Below are positions 1 through 10,275 of a stretch of 35,726 bases of DNA, piece by piece (position 1 is the first letter of the stretch; every line of letters begins with the position of its first letter). The stretch is taken from NCBI GenBank assembly GCA_016802295.1, contig JAESIW010000118.1, positions 1,106,302-1,142,027 of the forward strand, read 5' to 3'. Both the position numbers and the translations under genes were made by a program. The notes under the pieces were generated by a model. It saw only the letters and a list, made by a program, of their open reading frames with translations, made no database searches and was not told where the DNA came from. The DNA is from Brachionus rotundiformis (Eukaryota > Rotifera > Eurotatoria > Ploima > Brachionidae).

Positions 1-334
1 TTACTTAAATCCCACTAGTTACCATATTTCACTTTTTATTCTTTAATAGAACTAAAAAGTATTTTTCACTTTTTGGAATTAACTAATTTACAGTACATAA
101 ATACCTTTTCTCCTTAGTTTTAACATTTCATTTAAATGAGTTTCAAAAAAAAAATTAATTAGAGATGTATCAATATTAAATTTAATTTAAGCATTTTTAA
201 TTTACTGAAAAAAACTAAGTTTTGAAAAATATTTTTATTTAAGCTTAGCTTTAAAAAACAAACTTGTTAAAATTTATTCATGAAATGATATTTTTTTATC
301 TATTTTAATTATTTTTGCTTTTTTTCTAATATTA
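1..334. other. AT-rich non-coding DNA, left edge
   Basis: No reading frame, RNA gene or repeat that I can support. The sequence is A/T runs. It ends at the TA dinucleotide (333-334) that precedes the inverted-repeat element. Confidence 0.6.
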
Positions 335-460
335 CCGTATTCCCTCGTTCGATTATCCTGCACCACAAGTTAAAGCACGTCTTTGGACCATGCAACAAAG
401 TACATCTTGCCCATGCTATAATGTTGTTAACTTTGAGCGCATGCTCTTATAGCGTAATCA
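335..460 (+). repeat. Left terminal inverted repeat
   Basis: This arm pairs with 586-711. It includes the motif GAGCGCATGCTC near its inner end, itself nearly palindromic, so the arm can form its own small hairpin. Confidence 0.85.
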
Positions 461-585
461 TATTTTTATTTCTTAATCTTATTAAAAAATTAATATAATA
501 ATAATTTTTTATTTTTTTCTGTAAAATCGAGTCTTGATGACGCATTAAAGTTAGGCTTTCAGTGTTTGATGCGGGCCTAAACGCG

Positions 586-711
586 TGATTACGCTATTAG
601 AGCATGCGCTCAAAGTTAACAACATTATAGCATGGGCAAGATGTACTTTGGTGCATAGTCCAAAGACGTGTTTTAACTTGTGATGCAGCTTAATCGAACG
701 AGGGAATACGG
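586..711 (-). repeat. Right terminal inverted repeat
   Basis: Reverse complement of 335-460. Differences from the left arm are single-base substitutions with no indels, which suggests a fairly young insertion. Confidence 0.85.
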
Positions 712-713
712 TA

Positions 714-2759
714 TAATAAATTACTTTAATTAAATTATATAATCAAGAATATCTTACTTTTTACATTCTTAATATTTAGAATTTAATTTTTTTTTTCAAT
801 TCTTAAAAAATAATTAATACTTTTTTTTATTTATAATTCATAAAAAATACAAAACGAGTCTTATTTTTGTTTTTCAATTTTTATTGTACTTTTTTAATAC
901 TTAAACTGTGAGTTAGTTTTACTAAGATGGTTCATTTTAAAGTTTGTTTTTAATAACATTTAAAATATTTTTTAGCCAATGCCCAAGTATAGTTTAGCAA
1001 TTTCTCGATGCCTAAGTATATTCCTAAACTTGTTAATTTTTAAAATCGTTAATAAAATACTTGAATTATTGTACTTATTATCTAATTATTAAATCTTGGA
1101 TAACTCAAACAATATTAGATTTAATTTGAAATTAATGAATTTTAATCTTGTATTTCCCAAAAAAAGAAATTAAATAAATTTTATGTCCACATTTTTATTG
1201 AAAGATATATATATATGTATAAAATCAAAAAAAGATAATTAATAAATTTTATTATTTAAAAAAAAGTTTTTTGAAACAAATTTAGATGATCATGTTCTAA
1301 AATTTATATAAAAATAGGATTTAAGATTTCTTCTCGTTAAAAATTAGTTGGAGAAGGATATTTAAATGATCAAAATTCAATATTAAACTTTCTATTTATA
1401 ACTGAAAAACTCATCAAAAATATATCCGCCTCAAACCAATTTTTTTAAAAATAATAAAATTAAATCAATAAAGTTTTTTTATTAATCAAGTTTTTAATCT
1501 TTTATCATAGTATGGATAATATTCCAATAAATCTTTGCATTAAATTTTGAATTTTTTTTTCAATTTTTTTTAAAATTTAGATTTTTTTATTAGTTTAAAA
1601 CCTTTATTTATTAAAAATTCTTGAACATAATCATTTGAAATAATGACAAAATTCAATTTGTCAAAACATGAGAATGATTATGAGCATGAGATGTGTTTAT
1701 TATTTTTAAAAGCATTCAACAATATTTTAGAAATTTTCTGTTTATATTGAATAAATTTAATGTTTTCTTCTTCATTTTCTTGATTTTTATACTCTTAAAA
1801 ACATTTTAATCTACTACATTTTATGATATTTTTTGAAGTTTCGATTAAATCAAATATTAGTTATGGTTAGAATTTTGTTTTAAATTAAAATAAAAAATGA
1901 AAAATGATGCTCTAATGAATTCTATATTTAAATAATTTAACAAAAACATTTAAGCATATGTTTGAAATAGCAGTGATTTTTTTCTGAGATTCAAAAATCA
2001 AATTTTTTCTCAAAATTCTCACATCATTTCAAAAAGATAAAATGATTAATCCTATAAAAAAAGATAATTTTAAAAATTAAAAAGAATATAAGTATTAATA
2101 CTTTTAGATTTTAAAAATTTTGACGGTTGAAAAATTAGTCGACCAAATATTTTAGGTTATACTGACTTGAATACAATTTTAAATTAAAGATTTGGATTAT
2201 TTTATGAGATATAATAAAAAAAAGTAATATTAAGGGAAAAATTTTATTCAAAACACATAATATGTAAATAATTTTAAATTTAAATATATATTTTTAAGAT
2301 TAAAAAGACATGAATATCAGTATATAATTTACTTTTCTGAAAATAATCAAAATGTTTTTTTTCTAATTGATGCTTTTATAGATATCTAAAAAAATTTCTG
2401 TGGGCCACTTAATATTTAAAAATAATCTTAATTTACATTAAAAGTAACGTTTAGCTAAGCATTGTAAATTTTCATACGAGCTTCCAATTCTTGATTCAGA
2501 ACAAACGATATAAATTTTTTTTTAAATTGGAAGTTTCAAATGAAAATTCCCAAGCCAAATTACTTTCTAAATTTTTATTAAATTATTTAGGATATATCAA
2601 GAATTAGTAATCGAAAATGTATCTTTGCATCGATTATGTATATATATTTTTTCAAAATGGTAATTGAAAAATAGTAAAGAAGTCTGGCAACTAATATTAA
2701 AATTACAAAAATAAATATGAAATTAAAAAAACATTGTCAGAATCAAATTGAAATTAGAT
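714..2759. other. AT-rich intergenic DNA
   Basis: No convincing coding exon on either strand. A short TA run lies near 1205-1217 and an imperfect hairpin at 2468-2547. Nothing else is supported. It may hold the 3' flank of calreticulin. Confidence 0.55.
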
Positions 2760-2765
2760 TTTATT
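2760..2765 (-). terminator. Likely polyadenylation signal of calreticulin
   Basis: TTTATT on the plus strand reads AATAAA on the minus strand, about 95 nt past the calreticulin stop. Such hexamers are common in this AT-rich DNA, so confidence is modest. Confidence 0.4.
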
Positions 2766-2860
2766 ATAAATACAAAAGTAAAAAAAATTAGTTTACATTA
2801 AAATATTGATTAATAACAATGAAAGACGATAAAAGTAAAAAAATATGAGCAAGATATTTT

Positions 2861-4084
2861 TTATAACTCATCCTTTTCAGCATCATCTGTTTCAGCTTCA
2901 GCATCTGGTGCTTCATCGGTTTGCTCTTCACTGGCTTTTTCTGCTTCTTCTTGCTTGCGCTTTTCTTCTTCACGTTGTTTTTCCTCTTCATCTAATTTTT
3001 CTTTGGCAGCCTTTTCAGCATCTTTAGTTTGACCCCATGTTTCATTGCCAACTTTTTCAGCAAGTGATTCATCATCAGTAACCAAAATATTATCGAAAAT
3101 CGTTCCTGATTTGACTTGCCACAAATCAAAACCAACAGCACCAATATCAGTATATCTGTACAAAAATTCATTGGGAGTATAGTCTGGATTATCGATCTCA
3201 GGATGGATCCATGGTCCCTTATAATTTGGATTATCGATTTGCTTTGGTTTCCATTCGCCTTTGTATTCTGGATTATTGATTTTTGGTGGTGCCCATTCGC
3301 CGTCCATTTCGTCATCCCAATCGTCTGGTTTTTTGGCGTCCGGATCTGAAATAAATTCTGGTTTATCCCAATCTTCTGGTTTGGTGTCAGTTGGATCATC
3401 GATTTTTTCATTATCTTCCCAATCATCTGGCTTTTTAGCACTTGGATCTGGAATTTTCTTTGGTGGCAAGAAGTCCCAGTCTTCTTCAAGCTTTCCTGAT
3501 TCAACTTTTTCGTTGTCGATTTTAACTACATAAGTATTATCCGGATTGACGACTAGAGTATACAAGTGACTGAGCTCGTCATCTTTGCACTTAATCTCTT
3601 TTTTGGTTAAAAGATTCTGGCCTTTGTAATTGAAAATAACATGGACTTTTTTTGTTGAATATCCACATATATCTGGTCCGAACATAATGTAATATGGCGA
3701 GTCACCATGAAGAGACTTTTGGTCCAAATCTTTTGGATACAATTTAATATAGCCACCACCACAATCAATTTTCTGCTCGTGTTTCACAGTAAATTGAACG
3801 ACAAGTGATTTTCCTTCATTAGAAAAAGGTTCAAATTTTGCTGAAATGCCATAAAAACGAGCATCTTGTGATGTTTGTATGCCAATATCTTTTTCAGCAT
3901 CACCATAAAATTTGCCATGAGACAACTTAAAAGCACCTTGTTCAGCTCCCTTGAATGTTGATTCTATCCATCGCTTGCTCAGAGAATCTTCGCTATCAAA
4001 ATTTTCCTGGAAGTAAACAGTTTTGTCTGAGATGGCCATTTCAGCCAAGCTCAAAGCCATTACAGCTATTAGAAACTTGTTCAT
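2861..4084 (-). CDS. CALR: Calreticulin, ER calcium-binding lectin chaperone
   Basis: Complete single-exon gene of 407 aa, close to the usual metazoan length. Calreticulin binds monoglucosylated glycoproteins and buffers Ca2+ in the ER lumen. Visible parts: signal peptide (about 1-19, MNKFLIAVMALSLAEMAIS); globular lectin domain (about 20-204) with the family signature KHEQKIDCGGGYIKL at 101-115; Cys108 and Cys140 in the positions of the conserved disulfide, and Cys166 matching the usual free cysteine. The proline-rich P-domain (about 205-302) has three PDxxAKKPDDW-type repeats followed by three NPxYKGxW-type repeats. The acidic, lysine/glutamate-rich C-domain ends in the KDEL retrieval signal (404-407). 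An N-glycosylation sequon NETW is at 347. The ATG at 4084 opens directly on the signal peptide. The lack of introns contrasts with the other genes here. Identification is secure. Confidence 0.98.
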   Translation of the reverse strand: MNKFLIAVMALSLAEMAISDKTVYFQENFDSEDSLSKRWIESTFKGAEQGAFKLSHGKFYGDAEKDIGIQTSQDARFYGISAKFEPFSNEGKSLVVQFTVKHEQKIDCGGGYIKLYPKDLDQKSLHGDSPYYIMFGPDICGYSTKKVHVIFNYKGQNLLTKKEIKCKDDELSHLYTLVVNPDNTYVVKIDNEKVESGKLEEDWDFLPPKKIPDPSAKKPDDWEDNEKIDDPTDTKPEDWDKPEFISDPDAKKPDDWDDEMDGEWAPPKINNPEYKGEWKPKQIDNPNYKGPWIHPEIDNPDYTPNEFLYRYTDIGAVGFDLWQVKSGTIFDNILVTDDESLAEKVGNETWGQTKDAEKAAKEKLDEEEKQREEEKRKQEEAEKASEEQTDEAPDAEAETDDAEKDEL

Positions 4085-5442
4085 TTTTTTGTTTCAATCT
4101 TACCAAAACTTGTGTGCTTGTGATTTACTAAATAAAAGATTTTTATAAATAGAAAAATTCCTCTACAATATGAACTTTTGTTCTCTTTTCTATTTTGAAT
4201 TGGAAATTTTTTAAAGTTGTGTTCGATTTCTGTTGGTTGAAAATATTTTATCAACTCGAAGCGACTCAAAACGTGTCTTAAAATTTAGAATTTTCTTGCT
4301 CTTAACATAGTATATTGCAATAAAGTCATTCATTATAATCAATCTTTCAAAACATACGACTCAACTTTCAAATTTCTTCATAAAATCCACCAATTGTTTG
4401 TTTACAATCAATTTTTTAAATTATACTCTTTAATCTTTAATTTCATTTAGAATTTTTAATTTTTTACAATTTTTTTTAATTATTTTAAATCCGATCCTTC
4501 ACCCACTTATAATTAGTGTCAAGATCTTTGTTTTATTTATTGCAAAATAATATTTTTCTTTGTATCGAATTTCCCCTTTTGTTTTTATTCTTGTCCCGTT
4601 TTAATTGAAATTTTAGACCAAATACTGATTTATTAATAAAAAATAATTCTTAAACTGAGCACTTGATTGAATTTTCAAATACGACATTAAATAGTTATTA
4701 AATATGATATTTTTAATTTTTACAATATAAATATTGCTGCCATCTAACTGATAATAAAATTATTTTTATTAAATAGATATATAAATTAATTTTTATTTAA
4801 TCATGTCAGTTTAATTTTAATGTTAATTAAATTAAAACATCATTTAAAAAATTAAAAATTTTAACAAACATAAAATTTAGGATTTGCGTTTTTGCTAATA
4901 CCTTTTTTTATTTTTAAGCTTTCCTTTATTAAACAATCCTAGTCTTGCTATGAGCAAATACAGATGATTTTTCTAATTAAAATTTAAAAATAAAAACTTA
5001 TTGACGTCCAACGATTTAGTAATATTTAAATTTTAATAAGCTTAAAAATAATTATTCTCTTTTGCAAAGATAATTTGTTCTTTTAATTTTTCTATTTATT
5101 TGTTTGTTATAAACAGTCGAGTAAAACAGTCGAATTTAATATTAAATTTAAGTTGGCGGGTTTTCGCCTTGTTTAAAGAGGATATATAAATAGGCACATT
5201 TAAGGCATAAATTGAGTGAAGCTAATTAAATGCACTCATGAAAATTATCAACATGTATCTCATAAAAATTCGTACTCATTGGAAGTAGGAGTCCTAAGAA
5301 TGTTTTAATTATATAAGTTAAAAATTTCCATTGACATCTTTATATGATTGATTTTTTTCAATTTTGTACCATAAATTTTTAGACAAAGGAACTGAAAATA
5401 ATCGAATACTTAATTTGGGAATCTAGAAAAAAAATCAATAAA
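4085..5442. other. Intergenic region between divergent calreticulin and secreted-protein genes
   Basis: 1,358 bp that must hold the promoters of calreticulin (minus strand) and the first cysteine-rich gene (plus strand). The only strong signal I see is the GC box plus TATA box at 5153-5194. I found no ER-stress element (CCAAT-N9-CCACG) near the calreticulin start. The rest is AT-rich. Confidence 0.5.
5153..5194 (+). promoter_or_regulatory. Putative core promoter: GGCG/CGCC hairpin box plus TATA box
   Basis: TTGGCGGGTTTTCGCC at 5153-5168 is a rare GC-rich patch with GGCG/CGCC inverted halves and resembles paired E2F-type half sites. About 15 bp further on is TATATAAATAGG (5183-5194), an excellent TATA box on the plus strand. 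Transcription would start near 5215-5225, giving a 5' leader of about 220 nt before the ATG at 5443. A possible leader intron (donor near 5285, acceptor near 5382) cannot be confirmed. Confidence 0.45.
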
Positions 5443-6208
5443 ATGAATCTGATATTTAAAATGGGCTTGATATTGATTGTAGCAAATATTGGGTATACCA
5501 AAGCAATTGAAAAGATAACTGATGGTTTGTTTGATATTTATTCAGCTTTGAAAATACCAAGTCAAGTATCAACTACCAAAATTGATGCCTTAAGTTTTAA
5601 AAATAAAAATAACCACGAATCAAAACATATTGAAAAATTACTTTCAGAAAAAGAGCCAAAATTCGACCAATTTGGCAAAAATACAAGTTTTAATACAGAA
5701 AAAAATAAAAGGTGTTTTTTAGTTTTACTAAAATTTTATTTCAAATTAAATTTTATATTAATTTAGAGTTTTTAACATGCCAAAAATTTACCATCTAAGA
5801 AATGTATATTACACCAATGAGTGTACTAATATATTAAAATATCAGAGTGGACTTGATTGGAATTGTAAAACAATTACTCAGTATACAGACATTTTAGATG
5901 ACCCGATGATCAAATTCTGCTATTGTTGGTTCGATTACGAATGTACTGAAAATGAACAATTTTATTTCGATTTTGATACTGTGGAGGAAAAGAATGATTT
6001 AAATGAGCATATAATAAAACTTTATGAAAAAAGATGTGAAAATGGAATGGAAGAATTTACAAATCTGCAGTGGAATTGTTCAATTCAAGTAGTTGACTAC
6101 GAATTGAACGTGGATGCTGATAACTTGTCTAACTTCGACTCTTATTGTGATTGCTACAGAAAGAAAAAATGTCAACAGTCAAAAGTTCTCAATTTGCATG
6201 ATATTTGA
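5443..6208 (+). CDS. Secreted cysteine-rich protein with two five-Cys modules (paralogue 1)
   Basis: Not a family I recognise. Proposed structure: exon 1 5443-5711, a 55-bp intron 5712-5766 (GTGTTT..TTTAG), exon 2 5767-6208; 711 nt, 236 aa. The N terminus MNLIFKMGLILIVANIGYTK looks like a signal peptide. A linker rich in K, S and N follows to about residue 105. Then come two copies of one module, C-x13-C-x(17-22)-C-x-C-x5-C, with Trp two residues before the second Cys: C109/W121/C123/C141/C143/C149 and C180/W192/C194/C217/C219/C225. EQFYF follows module 1 (153-157). The convergent gene at 7025-7759 shares every one of these positions, so the two are paralogues by duplication and inversion. 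The ten module cysteines suggest an extracellular disulfide-bonded protein. Function unknown. The intron is the one uncertain element: donor and phase (AG+A = Arg90) fit. Confidence 0.75.
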
Positions 6209-6323
6209 TTCAATTCCGAAGAAAATTTCCTTTATTTGATTTTAATTATTTTTATATCATATATATAAATATATATTTATATGGCTTTTAAATTGTTTTT
6301 ATTGTTAATGTGTTTAGTATTTA

Positions 6324-6329
6324 AATAAA
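6324..6329 (+). terminator. Likely polyadenylation signal of secreted-protein paralogue 1
   Basis: AATAAA about 116 nt past the stop codon at 6208. Plausible spacing, but the hexamer is frequent in this base composition. Confidence 0.4.
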
Positions 6330-6899
6330 ATATGATTCTTTGAAAATCTTTATTTTTGTTTTAAATTGTTTTGAAATATGGACAAAAAATATTAAGGTGA
6401 ATTTATATAAACACAAAATGTAATTGATTAGACTTAATTTCTGTCTCTTTTTTATATTTACACAATTAAATATCTTAAATTATTTCGCAGTTTTTTTTTT
6501 ACAATGTTTTTTTATAATGTAGGAGTCTTAAATGGGAAATAATTAAAATTTAATCTAAATCAACAATTGGAATCAATGTTTTCCTTTTGTTTTGTTAAAT
6601 AATTTATAAACAATAATAATGGAATCGCATATTGATTTCTTAGTCCTCTTAAGTTTAATTGATTGGAATTTGAGCCTAGCTAAAATAATTTCTCTTTAGA
6701 TATTTATATTCAATATGATATTGTATTAAGATATGATAATTTAGATAGTAATAAAAAGAAATTTGTTTGATTTGTCTATATTAAAATTAATCAATAAAGA
6801 TAAACTAGTTTAATACCATTAAAAGATGATCTTGATATAAGTGTAAATGTCAAAATGACTAGATAATTGATTAAAGAAAATTCTCTTTAAAAAAAAAGA

Positions 6900-6905
6900 T
6901 TTATT
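6900..6905 (-). terminator. Likely polyadenylation signal of secreted-protein paralogue 2
   Basis: TTTATT on the plus strand is AATAAA on the minus strand, about 120 nt beyond the stop of the gene at 7025-7759. The spacing mirrors that of its paralogue. Confidence 0.4.
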
Positions 6906-7024
6906 TAATGTCTCTACTCGAATGACATAAAAAAAACAATTTATAAAATATATTAATTTAAAAATTTTTACATTTTTTTTTTAATTAGGAAAAAAACAAT
7001 ATTTTATCTGAACTAATTTCAAAA

Positions 7025-7759
7025 TTAAGAATAAAAATCAACTATTCTTTGATGAGTACATGTATCTATGAGAATACAGTCGCAAAAATACTCTTCATTA
7101 GAATCATTGTTTGCATTTAGGATATTTTTGTGGATTGAGCATTGCCAACTCTTGTTGGTCCTTTTTTTGAGAACTTTTTCGCATTGAAAATCGGCACCTC
7201 GATTAATTTTTTTCCGAGAATTGTCTCTTAATAGCTTTAACATATAACTATAACTAAAATAGAATTGCTCTTTTTTGGAACAATTGTATGTATATGAGCA
7301 AACACAGAAAAGTGGTATTAGTGTCGAGTACTCACTATTGGTCTTTAAGAAAGTGGTTTTTTGGTCCGATTTGGTGTACTTAACTTTGCATGTCCAGTTT
7401 TTGTCCAAATCTTCTCTTTTAAGATTGTATTCGCATTCGGCACTTTTGGACATTTTTTTGTTTGCTTCGTTGATTGACACATTCCAAAAGTCCTTCAAAA
7501 ACTCCATCAAATCCAAGTACATGTTTTGATTGCTTTTTGGTGGTGACGAATTTATTGATGACATTATAAATGCATATGAAGAGTACTGATTTGTGACATT
7601 TTGTTTTTTTTCGTTTGTTTCATTGATTTGGCTAATGGCCGAATTAGCTGATCTGACCAGTCTTTTTTGGCTGACTAAATAACAAGATCCATATGTTATA
7701 CAAACTAAAAAAGTTGTCAATAAACAATATTTCAATGGAATAATTGATATATTTTTCAT
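7025..7759 (-). CDS. Secreted cysteine-rich protein with two five-Cys modules (paralogue 2)
   Basis: Single open frame of 244 aa starting at an ATG (7759). Family not recognised. A hydrophobic stretch at about 8-28 (YCLLTTFLVCITYGSCYLV) fits a signal peptide or an N-terminal anchor. The linker to about residue 108 is rich in N and S. Two modules follow: C109/W122/C124/C152/C154/C160, then C193/W205/C207/C226/C228/C234. The CxCx5C ends are exact in both modules, and EQFYF (164-168) follows the first. At least eight N-x-S/T sequons, including N46, N54, N93, N121 and N202, support an extracellular, glycosylated product. The module order and the EQFYF tag match the neighbour at 5443-6208, which reads towards it. 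No intron is evident, whereas the paralogue has one, so an intron was gained or lost after duplication. Outside the modules the sequences differ strongly, which implies old or fast divergence. Confidence 0.85.
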   Translation of the reverse strand: MKNISIIPLKYCLLTTFLVCITYGSCYLVSQKRLVRSANSAISQINETNEKKQNVTNQYSSYAFIMSSINSSPPKSNQNMYLDLMEFLKDFWNVSINEANKKMSKSAECEYNLKREDLDKNWTCKVKYTKSDQKTTFLKTNSEYSTLIPLFCVCSYTYNCSKKEQFYFSYSYMLKLLRDNSRKKINRGADFQCEKVLKKRTNKSWQCSIHKNILNANNDSNEEYFCDCILIDTCTHQRIVDFYS

Positions 7760-10225
7760 TTTTCGATTAGGCTTAACTTCCCTGTTATCTTAAATAAGGA
7801 AAATATTCATTTAAATTAGCATATAATATTTTGTTTTTGTTTTTCTATTAATAGTTCTAAATTTTGAATTTTTAATTTGAATGTTAAATTTTTTCAAATT
7901 CAAAATCTTGATTAAATAATACCTTTTTTACCATTACTTAAGATAATTAATATTGTGGCTTATAAATTTAAAAAAAAATTAATTAAAAAAAAACATTTTT
8001 AAATTATTATTTTTTCTAGCCACTTTTTGTTATTGTAAAGAAAGATTATTTAAATGCTTTTTTATTTTATAAACCAGTTCAAATCAATGAAATTAATTTA
8101 CAAATAAATAAAAAAAAATCGACTTTATTTTAAAAGATTATTTCTATTGTGACGCATTTATGTTCTTAATAGGGAATATTCAATGACGACAAATAATAAT
8201 CTGAATTAATATCAATTTTAGTCACCTTTTTATATTGATTTTGGTACCTTGATAAAGCTCTTTGTTATAAAGTTATAAGAAAAACTTATTTATTATTTTG
8301 AATTTACCACACAATATTACGTCTTAATTGTTAACTTAGATATTAGCAGAGTTTATCCAAAACAAAACATTTAAATATTTTGAGTAATAGCACACTCATG
8401 TTCATTTTTCGTGTAATCAATTAAATTCTTATATTTTTTAAAATTTCAATCAATAATTTTAGATTGAATTAAATAATACTCTAAATGTTTGAATTTAAAT
8501 TATCAAAATGGAATATTAATTATTTAATAATAATTAATTTGATAAAATTTAGAAATTGTTTTAAGATAAAATAAAAAATATTTGCACAACTCATTCGCCT
8601 TGTAAATCTAGTAAGAGACAAAGCTAAAATTATTTTATTGTTGTTTACAACTCTTAGAAGTTTTAATTTCCTAATTAGCAAATACTGATTTAACATTAAT
8701 AATCTTTAATTGTTTCCCACACATATTTTCTACTTCATTTATTATAGAGAATTCGTTAAATATAAAATATCTCCAAAATATGAATTTAGAAACAATATAA
8801 AAATGATTGTCACTTTTATTCAAATTATCAAATGATGTAAAAGTTAAAAGCCAAATTGAGGAAATCAAATTAAAATATATTTTCAAATTAATCTTTTAAT
8901 CCTTTATTTTATTCTATTTAAAACAGATCTTAGGGAAACTTCCAATGTTCGTCCAAAAAGTCTTTGGCTTCGTTTAAGAGTATTTATCCAAAAATTTATC
9001 AAGTATAAAATTGAATTAAAAAAAATTAGAAAAGATAATAAAAAGAAGAATGAATAATAAAATTTTTAAAAAATACATGAAATTTAATATTTCTTTTATA
9101 AGGAAGCAGTAAATATCATCATATTCTACATAAGCTAAATTTTGTTTTCTAAATTAAGACCATAAAATATCTGAAATGATTGTTTAATTTGTAAAAAAAA
9201 ATAGCTCACATATTTATATAATTTGCTTTTAAATAAAGTGATTTAACTAATCGATTTTCTCTATTATTAGTCTTAATTGCTCATAAAAACAATCATTCAA
9301 CAAATTTTTGGGTAGTAATTGTTAATAAAACATTTAAATTAAAATTTTTTAAAAACAAATTTTATTTTATTAGCAATGATAAATATCTTCGTTCAGAATT
9401 GTCAAGGAACTTGATCACACATTTTATAAGGTACAACAGAAATATCTAAGGAGAAAAATAATTAAACATTCAAGTTTCCTAATTGTGATAGGCAACTACT
9501 TCAGTACCATCCACAGATAAAGAGACAAAATATTTATCAGTTTTATTACTCAAGTGACGAAAAGCTATTAAAATATTATTAATACCTATCCAAATTTTAT
9601 TATTTTTTAAATACCTTTAATTAATTTAATTAAAATATATTATTTCAAATAGTTTCAATACATTAATATATCAGTAATTTCAATTAAAAAAAAATTTATG
9701 TAAAAATAATTGAAATACTGAAATAAAATACTGAAAAAGTAAAAATTGGCTTAATTACATTTACAAAATTTAGCCAAAAAATATATGCGTAAATTTATCA
9801 AAAATATCGTGTTAATTATTTTAATATAAACTTATGCTAAAAATATAATTTTAAAATAAAATCCGATCTTAAATTTAAAATTTGGGCTTAAAATAAGATA
9901 AAATTCATAGAAAAATTAGTTAATTGTAAAAAATTACATTAAAAATTAAATTTCCAATTCCCTTAACGAATTTTTTCTAAAAAAAATCATTGATTTGCTT
10001 TTAAGTGCTAAAATGCTTATAAGACGCTTATTTATTAATTAATAAGCCACTGAATTAATTCTAATCTGTTTTTAAAGATATGACTTGATAAATTCAAGAT
10101 TATTTGTTTGTTAAGCCATTAATATTCTTATGAATTAAACATTAATGACCTCTTGACTTGTTTGATTAAAAAAAAAACTAAATTATAAAAAAAATTATCT
10201 AATTATCATCTTGTTGAAATTAAGT
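7760..10225. other. Gene-poor AT-rich intergenic DNA
   Basis: About 2.5 kb between the second secreted-protein gene and the 3' end of HYDIN. Slightly less AT-rich patches occur at about 8935-8985 and 9385-9560, but they hold only short frames without support. The longest frame (minus strand, 8671-8886) starts at TTG and has biased composition. Both 3' and 5' flanking signals presumably lie here, but I cannot point to them. Confidence 0.5.
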
Positions 10226-10231
10226 TTTATT
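10226..10231 (-). terminator. Likely polyadenylation signal of HYDIN
   Basis: TTTATT on the plus strand, AATAAA on the minus strand, about 45 nt past the HYDIN stop codon. Confidence 0.45.
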
Positions 10232-10275
10232 TAAAAATAAATGAAAAAAAATTAATAAAAATAAAATAAATAATT

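Larger units (their letters stand above)
335..711. mobile_element. 377-bp MITE-like element with 126-bp terminal inverted repeats
   Basis: The left arm (335-460) and right arm (586-711) are each 126 bp and are reverse complements with seven mismatches by eye (about 94% identity). Both start CCGTATTCCCTCGTTCGATT from the outside. A TA dinucleotide lies just outside each end (333-334, 712-713), as expected for a TA target-site duplication. The 125-bp centre has no open frame. The arms are much richer in GC than the surrounding DNA. No transposase is present, so this is a non-autonomous foldback or MITE element. The TA target suggests the Tc1/mariner/pogo superfamily, but the family was not identified. 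Confidence 0.85.
6209..7024. other. Tail-to-tail intergenic region
   Basis: AT-rich spacer between the 3' ends of the two convergent paralogues, including an (AT)-rich run at about 6255-6283. Apart from one likely poly(A) hexamer for each gene I see no coding or RNA feature. Confidence 0.5.

Noticed and set aside
3116..3533. Plus-strand frames opposite calreticulin
   Set aside because: They are mirror frames of the repetitive P-domain coding sequence.
6253..6283. TATA-like run between the convergent genes
   Set aside because: It lies at the 3' ends of both genes and is simple AT repeat, not a promoter.
8671..8886. 71-codon minus-strand frame with a hydrophobic N terminus
   Set aside because: It starts at TTG, has the F/I/N/K-rich composition of chance frames in AT-rich DNA, and has no relation to the nearby cysteine-rich genes.
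8935..8985. Short less AT-rich patch with brief open frames on the minus strand
   Set aside because: Two different frames look equally coding-like over about 15 codons, and neither extends. Too short to support a gene relic.
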